Shown piece by piece: positions 27,693 to 36,285 of a stretch of 64,000 nucleotides of DNA. Each line of letters starts with the position of its first letter. The first letter of the stretch is position 1. The notes beneath the pieces were generated by a model. It saw only the letters and a list, made by a program, of their open reading frames with translations, searched no databases and was not told where the DNA came from. The DNA is from Halobellus inordinatus (GTDB lineage: Archaea; Halobacteriota; Halobacteria; Halobacteriales; Haloferacaceae), in the NCBI RefSeq assembly GCF_024464655.1, contig NZ_JANHAV010000010.1:51482-115481 (forward strand). Reading direction: 5' to 3'. Made by a program: the position numbers and the translations under genes.

Positions 27693-28367
27693 ATGTACGA
27701 GGTTTTCGACGACACGGCGGCGCAGCTCATCCTCGCCATCGAAAGTGGTGACTCCATCCGTCGTGTCGCCCAGCACCTCCACACGCCGTACGAGACGGTA
27801 CGACAGGCCGTCAATCGGCTGGAAGACGCAGGCTACGTCACCTATGACGACGGCCTCTCAGTCGTCGACGAGCGCGTAAGAGACGCAGCACGAGAGTTCG
27901 TCGCTGCCAGCGCCGGCGTCAGTCCACCATCCATCGAGGAAGCCTACGTCATTCCACAGTTCGGTGACTGGCCGTTCGCATTCACACGAATCGACGCCGT
28001 CTACGTGTGGACCCAAGGAGGCTACCAGGTTGGTCGCGAGCCCGACGACTATCCGCTGTTCCTTGCTGTTCGTGAGCAAGACGTCGACGCCTGGGAGGCG
28101 TTTTTTGAGTCGTTCGGCCTCCCTACCGCATTCGAGCGGCAGCCACGAATCGAGCTGGACGGGGCGCTGCAGATCGTCCTCGATCCACGCGCCTCACTTG
28201 ACATTGAACACATCGAGGGGTACCCAGTGATCCCGAGAGACAAGACGATCGAGTATATGCGTGAGAACTACGCCCAGTTCCAGTCGGCGCTCGCGATGCT
28301 CGACCGAATGTACGAAGACATCGACCTCGGCGTCACGTACCGGGAGACCGAACGGGCACAGCTATGA
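27693..28367 (+). CDS. Winged-helix regulator of an AbiE-like pair
   Basis: The product is 224 aa. An N-terminal winged helix (DTAAQLILAIESGDSIRRVA, then ETVRQAVNRLEDAGYVTYDD) precedes a domain of unknown family with aromatic-rich VYVWTQGGYQVGREPDDYPL. The next gene encodes a nucleotidyltransferase and overlaps it as ATGA. A HTH protein in front of a nucleotidyltransferase is the layout of AbiE (type IV) toxin-antitoxin or phage-defence modules; whether this pair works that way is inference. Confidence 0.75.
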   Translation: MYEVFDDTAAQLILAIESGDSIRRVAQHLHTPYETVRQAVNRLEDAGYVTYDDGLSVVDERVRDAAREFVAASAGVSPPSIEEAYVIPQFGDWPFAFTRIDAVYVWTQGGYQVGREPDDYPLFLAVREQDVDAWEAFFESFGLPTAFERQPRIELDGALQIVLDPRASLDIEHIEGYPVIPRDKTIEYMRENYAQFQSALAMLDRMYEDIDLGVTYRETERAQL

Positions 28368-29059
28368 GCTTCAACAACCGAAGTGACGCGCTCATCGAAC
28401 TGCTCGAGGAACTCACCCGAGAGGGCCACAAGTACGTTCTCGTCGGCGGTTACGCTGTCTCAGCGTTCAATGCTCGCTTCTCCACGGACCTCGATATCGT
28501 CGTCGCGCCGGACTCCAAAGCTGACTTCGTCGAATTCCTCGAACGTCGGGACTTCGAGGAAACGGACAGCCACGCCAAGGAGTGGTTCTACGATACAGAG
28601 GTAATCGAGTACGAGAAGCGGCTCACGCCGCAGCAGCCGATCGGCTCCGATCTCCTGGTTAACGGACTCGGGTGTCGCCAGACGGAGGCACAGTGGTCGT
28701 TCGACTACCTGTACGAACACAGCCACCAACAGGAGGTGAGCGGGGGCACAGTGACGACGACGGCTAGAGTCATCGATGGGGCAGTCCTCGTCGCGGCAAA
28801 GCTCCACAGTGGCCGAGAAACGGACCTCCGAGACGTCCTGGCAGTGGCAGAAGAGATCAATCTCGACGCTGTCACGCCCCACCTGCAGCGAGGGGACGAC
28901 GATGCGCTACGGGAGCAACTTGAGCGTGGTCTGGAGATTTTGGAGAGCGAAGAACTCAAACACGGCTTTCGGAGTGACTTCGGGGCTTCAGCTGTCTCAG
29001 AAGAGACGGTCACCGCTCTTCAAGAGTATCTGTCTTCGCAGATTGACCACCTGAGCTGA
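28364..29059 (+). CDS. Nucleotidyltransferase of an AbiE-like pair
   Basis: The product is 231 aa. Residues about 22-46 (KYVLVGGYAVSAFNARFSTD, then LDIVVAP) give the nucleotidyltransferase signature GG...D-x-D, followed by EFLERRDFEE. The C-terminal half contains VIDGAVLVAAKLHSGRETDL and RDVLAV, as in AbiEii and other minimal nucleotidyltransferases. It would be the toxin or effector of the pair, transferring nucleotides to an RNA or protein target. It overlaps the regulator by 4 bp and is followed by a hairpin. Confidence 0.8.
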   Translation: MSFNNRSDALIELLEELTREGHKYVLVGGYAVSAFNARFSTDLDIVVAPDSKADFVEFLERRDFEETDSHAKEWFYDTEVIEYEKRLTPQQPIGSDLLVNGLGCRQTEAQWSFDYLYEHSHQQEVSGGTVTTTARVIDGAVLVAAKLHSGRETDLRDVLAVAEEINLDAVTPHLQRGDDDALREQLERGLEILESEELKHGFRSDFGASAVSEETVTALQEYLSSQIDHLS

Positions 29060-29085
29060 AGCGGTCGGGATCTCGTGGATTTCAC

Positions 29086-29128
29086 CGTCTGCTTGCTGGG
29101 TATTGGACACACCGTCAGCAAGCAGACG
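29086..29128 (+). terminator. Inverted repeat after the AbiE-like operon
   Basis: Perfect 13-bp arms CGTCTGCTTGCTG (29086-29098) and CAGCAAGCAGACG (29116-29128) enclose a 17-nt loop, 27 bp after the stop codon. The position suggests a 3' end structure. Archaeal termination normally relies on T-runs, which are not present, so a regulatory site or element end is also possible. Confidence 0.4.
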
Positions 29129-29322
29129 TCTCAACTAACCGGCTTTGTGAAGTACTGACACTACAACTGACGTGACGAGTCCGTGAGGCTTAAGGAACCA
29201 GCGCGGTGAGGGTGGAAAAATCGTGAGAGACGATATCAGCACCAGTAGCAGCCGCGTGTGTATCGTCCGTGTGTGGGGCACCTCTGTCCGGTCTCTCGCT
29301 GAGCAACCGACAGCGGCGCATC

Positions 29323-30159
29323 TCATACAATCCCCAGTCCGTTTGCCAGCGTGAGGCTGGCGATAACCGCAAATCCACCTGAGGCCAGTCCGTACTTTAG
29401 AAGCTGCCGGCGAAGACTACTACTTAATTTATCAAACCCTTGATCAGAAAGTACTAGCGGCGTCTCGTCGCTCCCCCGGAGCACGGGGGTGCCCCGGTCA
29501 ACCGTGACTTCCCCGCAGACGGCCAGCATCTCACCGTCGAGGATGGCTCTCGCCTCAAAATACTCGTCGTCTCGGCTCTCGGCGTCCGCATCTGCACCGA
29601 AGATACCCTCCACATCGGCAACGGAGGTAACGATCCAGTGGTCCTCCAGATGGACGTACGGAGATCTCCAAGTGCGCTTCGACAGAAAGGTCGATACCGT
29701 CCACTCCGGAGACACTGTTGTGATATCGGCGCTGTCGTGGGTCTCGGCCAACCAGTCTGTGTCGATACGAATCTCACGCCGACCGTCGTCGACGGAAAAC
29801 GTCCCGGACTCGATCCCAGATGCATACGTAATCATATTCATATCCGCTCCGGGCTCTTCAGCATCAAGATTGTAGTTATACGACTCGGATTCCTTGAGCC
29901 GCCACACGTACGCACCAATCGACTTCGCCTCATCGATCGGGACCGAGTTGTTTAGTGGCGGTGAGTCCCTGACGTTTACCGTCCCCTCTATGGCGATGGT
30001 CTCGCCACCGACGAGTGTCGATGGATTCTCGTCTTCGGATGCCGACATCGATTGGTGGAGTATCCCGGCGGTGATGGCTCGGTAGCCCAACCACAAAGAG
30101 CTAGCAAGTAGAATTATTCCGAAAATAGTACTCACCGCTTCGACCATATTCGTCTGCAC
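29323..30159 (-). CDS. Membrane protein with a GIDE-like domain
   Basis: The product is 278 aa with one hydrophobic helix near residues 6-30 (AVSTIFGIILLASSLWLGY) and one near 255-276 at the C-terminus. The soluble middle has SIGAYVWRLKESESYNYN and beta-rich segments resembling the GIDE (E3 ligase-like) domain seen in haloarchaeal membrane proteins without a RING finger. The function is unknown. The start at 30159 has an alternative ATG four codons downstream. Confidence 0.65.
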   Translation of the reverse strand: MQTNMVEAVSTIFGIILLASSLWLGYRAITAGILHQSMSASEDENPSTLVGGETIAIEGTVNVRDSPPLNNSVPIDEAKSIGAYVWRLKESESYNYNLDAEEPGADMNMITYASGIESGTFSVDDGRREIRIDTDWLAETHDSADITTVSPEWTVSTFLSKRTWRSPYVHLEDHWIVTSVADVEGIFGADADAESRDDEYFEARAILDGEMLAVCGEVTVDRGTPVLRGSDETPLVLSDQGFDKLSSSLRRQLLKYGLASGGFAVIASLTLANGLGIV

Positions 30160-30431
30160 CGGTTGGATATACTTTACATATTGGAAGAAGAACCCCCCTC
30201 AGAGAGAGCCTGTTCGGCCAGTTCACATCACCCGTCCTTGCCACCGCCAGCGTTACAGTCATAGCTCAACGTGCAACCAAATCCTCACGGCTAATTCAGT
30301 TGTCGAGCCGTGAAATAACGGATAGTCCGCCCAGACTTATAGGATACTCATCGAAGTATGTTTATCTATCGACGATTCTCTTCTCTCGGGAGCGGTAGCT
30401 ACATTGTACCATTGTCAGAATGCGATACTGA

Positions 30432-30842
30432 ATGATGGCAACGGAATCATCCACAAGTGGCAGTTCGATCGTCAGTCTTCCATCCCACCCGGTGGGATAT
30501 GTGACAATCCTCGCGGCACTGGTAACCGGCGTGGTCCACCTGCTGTTAGGGCCCCAAGTGATGGGGTTCAGTCAGACGATGGGAATACTGTTTATACTGA
30601 ACGGACTCGGATTCCTCGGTGGGGTTGCACTCTACCTGAGCCAGTACTGGAACCGTCCACTCTATCTGGTCGCCGCGGGCTATGCCCTGGTTACAATCGT
30701 CGCCCTGTTCGGATTCCAAGGCTTCAGCGTCGAGGCGTTTTATATGCGGGGTGAGCTCAATCCGATGGCTGTCGCCGCCAAAGTGGCTGAGCTTGTCGTT
30801 GCTGCAGGCGCGCTGTTCCTGTACTCAGACGCCGGCGCCTAA
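30432..30842 (+). CDS. Small four-helix membrane protein (DUF7475-like)
   Basis: The product is 136 aa with four hydrophobic helices (HPVGYVTILAALVTGVVHLL, ILFILNGLGFLGGVALYL, PLYLVAAGYALVTIVALFG, AAKVAELVVAAGALFLYS). Small haloarchaeal proteins of this type are annotated DUF7475; no function is known. It stands alone. The ATG pair at its start leaves a one-codon ambiguity. Confidence 0.75.
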   Translation: MMATESSTSGSSIVSLPSHPVGYVTILAALVTGVVHLLLGPQVMGFSQTMGILFILNGLGFLGGVALYLSQYWNRPLYLVAAGYALVTIVALFGFQGFSVEAFYMRGELNPMAVAAKVAELVVAAGALFLYSDAGA

Positions 30843-30948
30843 CCCACTTCGCCCCCGCGTACTTCGACAAAACCCCCACAGCAGTACTCTGAGCCCCTGT
30901 CCAGCGTTCTCTTCGGGCGAGTCGCCGTACGAGTGCCTAAGTCTTGCG

Positions 30949-31292
30949 CTAGCTTGACCGAAACGACGATGCGGAGTCGAAACTGGTGAGCTCGTCGATC
31001 CGTTGCTCTAACTCTTCGATCTCCTGCTGTAGGTCTGCCGTATCCTCGTCGGTCGCGGCTAGTTGATCTTTGAGCCCCTGGAGTCTGGTCGCTTTCGTCT
31101 CTTCGTCGACGTCGGCTTTCTGCACGTAGGCACTCTCCTCGATCTCGTAGACGTCCGACTCCGAGGGTTCCGTCACTTCGAGCGCGTCGTCGACCTTGCT
31201 GGCGCCCACACTGGTCACGCGCTCACGGTCGATCCCGGCCGCTGTCAGTGTCTCCAGTACTTCGTCGTCATCTTTCAGCCGTCCCAGCCGCC
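30949..31292 (-). pseudogene. C-terminal remnant of a coiled-coil protein
   Basis: The open minus-strand frame reads LKDDDEVLETLTAAGIDRER, then acidic SDVYEIEESAYVQKADV and a coiled coil (DLQQEIEELEQRIDELTS). No proper start is visible: the frame opens inside the 3' end of the oxidase-fold gene at 31275. A GTG at 31218 would give 89 aa. It looks like the tail of a longer, possibly virus- or plasmid-derived protein. I do not recognise the family. Confidence 0.45.
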
Positions 31293-31733
31293 ATATTCTG
31301 TGGCAAATTCACGCCCGGTGCAATTGTCGGTAGCCAAGCCAAACAAGCGGAACTCAACGTCCTCGAAGGGAATCCCCCAGACACCGAGATCTGGTGGGAA
31401 CTCTGCGTTTGCGGTTAGGCTGGCGTATGCTTGCTCTGTGTCGGCGTCCTCGATCTCGTAGATCTCGCCCGTCACAACGACACTCCGCCAGATCGCCGGG
31501 TCGTCTGTGTCTTGCTCGTACACTGTGAGACAGACGTTCGGGTTGGATTCGATCGCTTCACTCTTCCGGCTGCTGTAGCCACCGCCCCACTGCATCGGAA
31601 AGACCATCTCTTCTGCATCGTAGCCGAAGGAGATCGGGATTGCATACGGTTGTGTGCCGTCGACCAGTGCCAGCACGCCGATGCCATTTCGAATGAGCAC
31701 TTCATCGATTTCCGTCTCGTCGAGGCGTCTCAC
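31275..31733 (-). CDS. Pyridoxamine 5'-phosphate oxidase-fold flavoprotein
   Basis: The product is 152 aa from a GTG at 31733, chosen because CCTTTA (31761-31767) lies about 30 nt upstream as a TATA box. The longer ORF adds low-quality residues. The split-barrel FMN-binding fold is suggested by IGVLALVDGTQPYAIPISFG, VFPMQWGGGYSSRKSEAIE and NPNVCLTVYEQ. Such proteins bind FMN, F420 or haem; the substrate is unknown. The stop lies inside the frame of the coiled-coil remnant, so the 3' border looks like a junction. Confidence 0.75.
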   Translation of the reverse strand: MRRLDETEIDEVLIRNGIGVLALVDGTQPYAIPISFGYDAEEMVFPMQWGGGYSSRKSEAIESNPNVCLTVYEQDTDDPAIWRSVVVTGEIYEIEDADTEQAYASLTANAEFPPDLGVWGIPFEDVEFRLFGLATDNCTGREFATEYGGWDG

Positions 31734-31915
31734 TATATCAGAGATCCCATTCCACTCGCCTAAAGGTTTCTCGCCGACTGGCTGGTTGCGGGTCTGGCGT
31801 CGGGGTGCTGTGGGCGAGAAATAGGTGCACGATAGTGTTACGCACGCGAGAGAGGCATCCACGCTCAGTGTAGCTTCAAGCTTGGAAGTGTGAGTCCTCG
31901 TGGCTGATATCGCCA

Positions 31916-32600
31916 TCCAGAGACACGGTTGACCGGTTTCTCACCGACCTCGAACACGTTATTGACGATGTCTTCAACAGGCTCGTCGAGCAGGCCGCCC
32001 CCCGCGGCCTGCTCGACTCTACGTACTCCATCGATTCGACCCACATCGAAGCGATCCAATACAACGACGCTGCGTCGTGGAACTACGATCCAACAGCCGA
32101 AGAGTACTACTACGGCTTCGGCTGTACGATTGTTTCCACCGGCTCAAAGATGCCGATAGCAGCGGAGTTCAAACAAGCTAAACAAGCGAATCAGGAGACG
32201 GCGATGCGCGTCACACGTGACGCGCTCGCCATCGATACACCAGTCTGGATGCTTGGAGACAGCGCCTACGACATCCTCGATTGGCACGACCACCTGCTGG
32301 CCGCAGGGGTCGTGCCAATCGCTCCATACAATCCGCGAAACACTGACGACCCGAAAGACATCAAGTACAGAGTCGAAAACCGCATCACAGAACACAGCGA
32401 GGACGTCCAGCTGAAGCAGTCTATCTTTGAGACGTACAACAACCGAACAGGGGTCGAACGAACCAACGACGCAGTCAAGGACTGCGGCCTCGGGCACGTC
32501 CGCGCCCGAGGCCGCGTCCACGCACGAACAGAAGTGTTCCTTGCGCTGTGCCTCTGACTCGTCGTTGCAATCACCAATTACGAGCGGGGAGACGATCCCG
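31916..32600 (+). pseudogene. Broken DDE transposase (IS4/IS5-like)
   Basis: The reading frame opens without a start codon and runs DTVDRFLTDLEHVIDDVF, STYSIDSTHIEAIQYND (first Asp), TPVWMLGDSAYDILDWH (second Asp), then NRTGVERTNDAVKDCGLGHV (Glu). At 32555-32557 a TGA replaces an expected Arg codon in CLCxLVVAITNYERGDDPG, after which the frame continues. So both the 5' end and the C-terminus are damaged. It sits between the oxidase-fold gene and the DUF7521 operon. Confidence 0.75.
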
Positions 32601-32605
32601 GCCTT

Positions 32606-32929
32606 CTATGCAAAAAGAATTGCGTACAGTACGACACAGAGACCGATTACTGTCACGAGGCCCCGTACAAGTAAGACAACGCCATTCCCCGCGCCAGCGA
32701 TGTCCGTAAGCAACACCGCCACGAAAACAACAGTTGTCAACAGACCGATCCCGAGAGCAAGCGCCCGCATCTTTGTGGAACCATTCCGACGATATCCCCG
32801 ATACGCCAGCGCAGCGACAAACAGTCCAACGATAGCAGTCACACCGCGCGCAACTAAACCCACAGTGAGCAGTTCGATCACCAGCAGACTGTCTATTATC
32901 ACTGCATCCCACCCCTGTACACGGTCCAC
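32606..32929 (-). CDS. DUF7521-like membrane protein, second in operon
   Basis: The product is 107 aa with three hydrophobic helices (SLLVIELLTVGLVARGVTAI, LALGIGLLTTVVFVAVLLTD, LVTVIGLCVVLYAILFA) and a basic loop AYRGYRRNGSTKMR. The same plan (helix - RGYRR - helix - helix) is seen in the gene before it, with which it overlaps by 31 bp. These pairs follow a winged-helix gene in many haloarchaea (DUF7521). The function is unknown, possibly membrane signalling. Confidence 0.75.
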   Translation of the reverse strand: MDRVQGWDAVIIDSLLVIELLTVGLVARGVTAIVGLFVAALAYRGYRRNGSTKMRALALGIGLLTTVVFVAVLLTDIAGAGNGVVLLVRGLVTVIGLCVVLYAILFA

Positions 32930-33222
32930 AGGATCGTCCCAAGGCCGAGCAACTCACACCCGCTGACAAGCACTGAACGACCGACGTTCCCGATGTTAGT
33001 AGCTGTTGGCAGCCCAACCCGAAGGACTTCGGGAACGGTTATCAGGAAGATGAGACCGACTGCAAGCCAAAGCATCCCCCGGTGAGCCGGTCCGCGACGA
33101 TATCCACGAATCAGAACCACAGCGATTGTCAGCGACAGCACTACTGAGACAATAGAGAGAACGAGTACGCCGAGTGCTATCGAGGGATTAGTCCCAGTCG
33201 TATTCAATTGTACTTGGAGCAT
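32899..33222 (-). CDS. DUF7521-like membrane protein, first in operon
   Basis: The product is 107 aa with three predicted helices and the shared loop VLIRGYRRGPAHRGMLW. It starts 1 bp after the stop of the winged-helix gene and overlaps the next membrane-protein gene, so the three form a tight operon. No catalytic motif is visible. Confidence 0.75.
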   Translation of the reverse strand: MLQVQLNTTGTNPSIALGVLVLSIVSVVLSLTIAVVLIRGYRRGPAHRGMLWLAVGLIFLITVPEVLRVGLPTATNIGNVGRSVLVSGCELLGLGTILWTVYRGGMQ

Positions 33223-33223
33223 C

Positions 33224-33565
33224 TCAGGACAACCCCTCGAATAGATCCGTGAACCGATCGGCAGGGTCGGTTCTCGACCGCGTCACCTCTACCTTGTAGG
33301 CCCCATCAGCGAATGCGATGGTGACAGCCTCGACTGTCGCCACGTACCGCTTATAGTGGTGGCCATCGGGGTCAATTTCTTGCTTCTCAGTCACGAGATC
33401 AACCTCCTGCAACCGATTGAGACGGCGATATGCCGTCGCATCGGACATCTCACAGGCCGTACAGAGTTCATCGACTGACATCGGTTCAATCGTGAGGTGC
33501 GCGAGGATCGCCCGGGCGTACTCGTCATCGAGTAACGCCAAGACAGCATCCTCGTCCTCGTTCAT
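33224..33565 (-). CDS. ArsR-like winged-helix regulator
   Basis: The product is 113 aa from the ATG at 33565 (MNEDEDAVLALLDD). The winged helix is clear: YARAILAHLTIEPMSVDELC, then MSDATAYRRLNRLQEVDLVT. The C-terminal part (VEAVTIAFADGAYKVEV) is beta-rich and may sense a signal or dimerise. It heads the operon with two DUF7521-like membrane proteins. A TATA box about 28 nt upstream supports this start over the ORF start at 33586. Confidence 0.82.
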   Translation of the reverse strand: MNEDEDAVLALLDDEYARAILAHLTIEPMSVDELCTACEMSDATAYRRLNRLQEVDLVTEKQEIDPDGHHYKRYVATVEAVTIAFADGAYKVEVTRSRTDPADRFTDLFEGLS

Positions 33566-33589
33566 ATCTATGCCAGGCCCGGGCACCAG

Positions 33590-33597
33590 TAAAAAAA
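33590..33597 (-). promoter_or_regulatory. TATA box of the wHTH-DUF7521 operon
   Basis: TTTTTTTA on the minus strand lies 25-32 nt before the ATG at 33565, the spacing of a leaderless haloarchaeal promoter. Confidence 0.5.
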
Positions 33598-33665
33598 CCC
33601 GTCACAGCTTCTGACCCGGAAGCTGTGCTTGGGGGGCTACTTGTACTGGTCCCCTTCTCTCGTAT

Positions 33666-34625
33666 ATGTCGTTACAATCGACGATTGCTCGTATCCTCAC
33701 GCCCTCCCTTCGTGAGAGGATCCTGCAACTCCTCTGGCCGGTCTGGAATACTGATCACCACCGACTCCGTGCACCGCTACGCGCGCTACTACCGGTGGTG
33801 CTGACATTTCTTCTTCTTGCATTCCTCCAGACTGCGATCCAAGCGAGATTCGCCCATCCAGTACGAGAACTCCTCGAATTGACTGCAATCGCGGGGATTC
33901 TTACTGGCGCAGTCATTCTCAGTGCACGCGTTATCGACCGGCGGCCCGTGAGCGGATTCGGTCTCTCGTCCGATCGAGAATGGTGGCACTCGGTTGCTGT
34001 CGGTGGGCTCGTCGCCACAGCAATCAACGCAGGTGCACTCGTTGTGTGCCTCGCTACCGGCTGGGCCACGTTCGATGGTGTACTGCACGGGTCCGGCGAG
34101 CTACCGTTCGTGCCCGCGATGGTGATCGTGTTCGTGTATATCGCCTTCGCAGCTACTTGGGAAGAATTCATTATCCGCGGTGCGATGCTGACGAACCTTG
34201 CCGAGGGAGCGGCCGGATTCGTCCCCCGGTGGATAGCTATTGGACTCGCAGTCACGATCAGTACACTCGTGTTCGCGTTTCTACACGGCGCGAAAGTAAC
34301 ACATGTGAGCCAGTACGGGTACTACCTGATAGCTGGACTCATACTGAGTGGCGTATACGTTCTGACCGGGGAACTCGCTCTCAGTATCGGCTTTCACGTG
34401 TTCTATAATTTCACACAAAGCGCGATATTCGGACTCGGACATTCACAGCAGACCCCGGAACTCCTCGCTGTCGACATCGTCGGCCCATCGCGGTGGGTCG
34501 GAGAGGAAGGACTCGTCTTCGTCGGATTCGCCATCCTCGGCGGCCTGTTGCTACTCGCGTATATTCGTTGGCGTGATGGACCACTCGAACTCAACGACCG
34601 CATTACCACGTACAACACCCGATAA
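33666..34625 (+). CDS. CPBP-family intramembrane metalloprotease
   Basis: The product is 319 aa with about eight hydrophobic helices. The CPBP motifs are TWEEFIIRGAMLTNLAEG (paired Glu then Arg), VFAFLHGAKVTH and LSIGFHVFYNFTQ. It may process membrane or secreted peptides. It ends 19 bp before an ArsR-type regulator gene on the same strand, so the two may be cotranscribed. It is a second CPBP protein distinct from that at 17482. Confidence 0.88.
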   Translation: MSLQSTIARILTPSLRERILQLLWPVWNTDHHRLRAPLRALLPVVLTFLLLAFLQTAIQARFAHPVRELLELTAIAGILTGAVILSARVIDRRPVSGFGLSSDREWWHSVAVGGLVATAINAGALVVCLATGWATFDGVLHGSGELPFVPAMVIVFVYIAFAATWEEFIIRGAMLTNLAEGAAGFVPRWIAIGLAVTISTLVFAFLHGAKVTHVSQYGYYLIAGLILSGVYVLTGELALSIGFHVFYNFTQSAIFGLGHSQQTPELLAVDIVGPSRWVGEEGLVFVGFAILGGLLLLAYIRWRDGPLELNDRITTYNTR

Positions 34626-34644
34626 CTCACCTCAACCAGAATTT

Positions 34645-34980
34645 ATGCCAACTGCATTCCCCCACCATACCCCCGTCGACCACACGCCGCGTGGACGACT
34701 TAGTGTCGTCGTTAGCAACGAACAACCGACTGACGTGCTCCAAACAGTTTCCTCGGAGACAGCACAGCAGATACTAGCGGCGCTTGATGACAACCCGGCG
34801 CCGGCCTCAGACATCGCAGAGGCTGCCGACACTTCCGTGCAGAATGCCAAGTACCACCTTGAGCACCTCTGCGAAGCCGACCTTGTTGAAACAGTAGACA
34901 CGTGGTACTCCAAAAAAGGGACCGAGATGACCGTCTACGCACTCTCCGTCGAAGAGCTAGTTATTCAACTGAGGCGGTAG
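34645..34980 (+). CDS. ArsR-family winged-helix protein
   Basis: The product is 111 aa from the ATG at 34645. The DNA-binding domain is complete (TAQQILAALDDNPAPASDIA, then VQNAKYHLEHLCEADLVE) and is followed by the wing VDTWYSKKGTEMTVYALS. Many haloarchaeal relatives continue with a membrane or long C-terminal region; here it stops soon after the wing, so it may be naturally short or truncated. Its end overlaps a convergent ORF by 24 bp. Confidence 0.8.
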   Translation: MPTAFPHHTPVDHTPRGRLSVVVSNEQPTDVLQTVSSETAQQILAALDDNPAPASDIAEAADTSVQNAKYHLEHLCEADLVETVDTWYSKKGTEMTVYALSVEELVIQLRR

Positions 34981-35343
34981 CGCGGAGTCCCCTTCCTCAA
35001 AGCACGAGCGGAGCGAGTGAGTAGCGTCGACGTCGTCATCCGAATCTGTGTTCTCGTTGGTCTCCTCATCTCCGGCTGCATATTGCAGACTAGGAACCGT
35101 TTCCGCTGCCTGCATCGTGCGAACAAAAGATCGTGGTTCCCCAACCGCCTGTGAGGCGTGTGATTGAATGCTGCTGCCGATGATGAACGCGAACGCAGCA
35201 AACAGGGCGACGCCGCCGATTGTCTGAGGTATTGGGGGATTGTTAGTGACCCCGAGAACAGCTAACAGGCCCACGACACCGGGGAGTAGATTCCCAAGGA
35301 GATCATACGCAGAAAGTCCCCGAAAGTAACGTCCAATGGCCAT
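34957..35343 (-). CDS. Hypothetical membrane protein
   Basis: The product is 128 aa. The N-terminal half has two hydrophobic segments (GNLLPGVVGLLAVLGVTNN, GGVALFAAFAFIIGSSIQSH) after MAIGRYFRGLSAYDLL; the C-terminal half is acidic and low complexity and overlaps the end of the ArsR gene. The first 85 residues look like real coding sequence; the tail looks like a broken extension. It may therefore be the 5' part of a truncated gene. No family is recognised. Confidence 0.45.
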   Translation of the reverse strand: MAIGRYFRGLSAYDLLGNLLPGVVGLLAVLGVTNNPPIPQTIGGVALFAAFAFIIGSSIQSHASQAVGEPRSFVRTMQAAETVPSLQYAAGDEETNENTDSDDDVDATHSLRSCFEEGDSALPPQLNN

Positions 35344-35758
35344 ACCTTGGCTTTGCGTATCTGAGTGATGTCATTTTCGCTCCTCGGATGGTGGTTTTCT
35401 CGTCAAGCACTTTTCCCGGACATCTCACATTGCACACCGGCTCTTCCTTTGGACGATTTTCGAGGTACTCAAGCCGATCTGGTGGGTTTGTAGGCCGTTA
35501 GAACCGGGTCGGGCTCTTTTGCAGCCGTAACAGATACCTCGACGAGGTCAGTTCTGGACGTCGAACCGAGAAAATGCTCGACGAGGGGGTGAAACCCTGG
35601 AAATCGACAGATAATCGCACATTATGACGTTGTAGACTGCCCGAAAGAGCGTCAAGCACATTCAGACCGAGATCTCCCTCGATGTCACCGGTCAAGCCGA
35701 GATCTGGTCACGATCTTCTTTGACGTGCACGGCTTTCGAATATGTCTTGCAGGCGGAT
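35344..35758. other. Gene-free stretch, possibly decayed sequence
   Basis: No intact gene is visible in 415 bp. Short open stretches exist on both strands but show no motif. The region lies between two possibly truncated genes in the accessory block upstream of cas6. Confidence 0.35.
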
Positions 35759-36271
35759 CTACCTTGCTGCCGTCGACGGGCTTCGGAGCCGTCCCTGAGT
35801 GTCCAGGTACTCGATCGCCCCACGGATAGTTGCTTCATTGTCCGTGGCCATATCGACTGTCGAACTCCCGCCACTGTAGAGCGCGTCGAGCTGCTCGAAG
35901 TGGTCATCACCAGGAGTCAAAAGTCCATAGTGAGCCATTTGGACGCCCTTCAATAGTTTCCCGTCGATTGGGCGGAGGGTGGCGCAGTTCGGCTCCCACT
36001 CCCCGACCGTAATGATTTCATCCTCGTCGTTCGGTGTGCGGATCACTCCGAGTCCGCCGACGTGGCTAATCTCGATGATTCGATTGAAGGCACTGCCCGC
36101 GGCCCCCCGCCGGTTTTTATCCGGGACTTGGGCACTGTCGAGGGATTTTCCAGAGTCGTAATCTGCGACAAACAGTCCTTCGGTGGTGAGCCGAGCCTGG
36201 ACGGCTGGCGGGATGCCGGGTTTGTTGTAACACCGGATTACGGGCGGATCTGGTAAGTCGAGTACACTCAT
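35759..36271 (-). CDS. Hypothetical protein upstream of the cas operon
   Basis: The product is 170 aa, acidic, with no recognised family: MSVLDLPDPPVIRCYNKPGI, then GLGVIRTPNDEDEIITVGEW and MAHYGLLTPGDDHFEQLDAL. A stretch near the end (SSTVDMATDNEATIRGAIEY) could be a helical domain. The last residues run into unrecognised sequence, so the C-terminus may be truncated. It starts 15 bp after the end of a decayed minus-strand gene. Confidence 0.5.
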   Translation of the reverse strand: MSVLDLPDPPVIRCYNKPGIPPAVQARLTTEGLFVADYDSGKSLDSAQVPDKNRRGAAGSAFNRIIEISHVGGLGVIRTPNDEDEIITVGEWEPNCATLRPIDGKLLKGVQMAHYGLLTPGDDHFEQLDALYSGGSSTVDMATDNEATIRGAIEYLDTQGRLRSPSTAAR

Positions 36272-36285
36272 CTACACCGAGGCTG

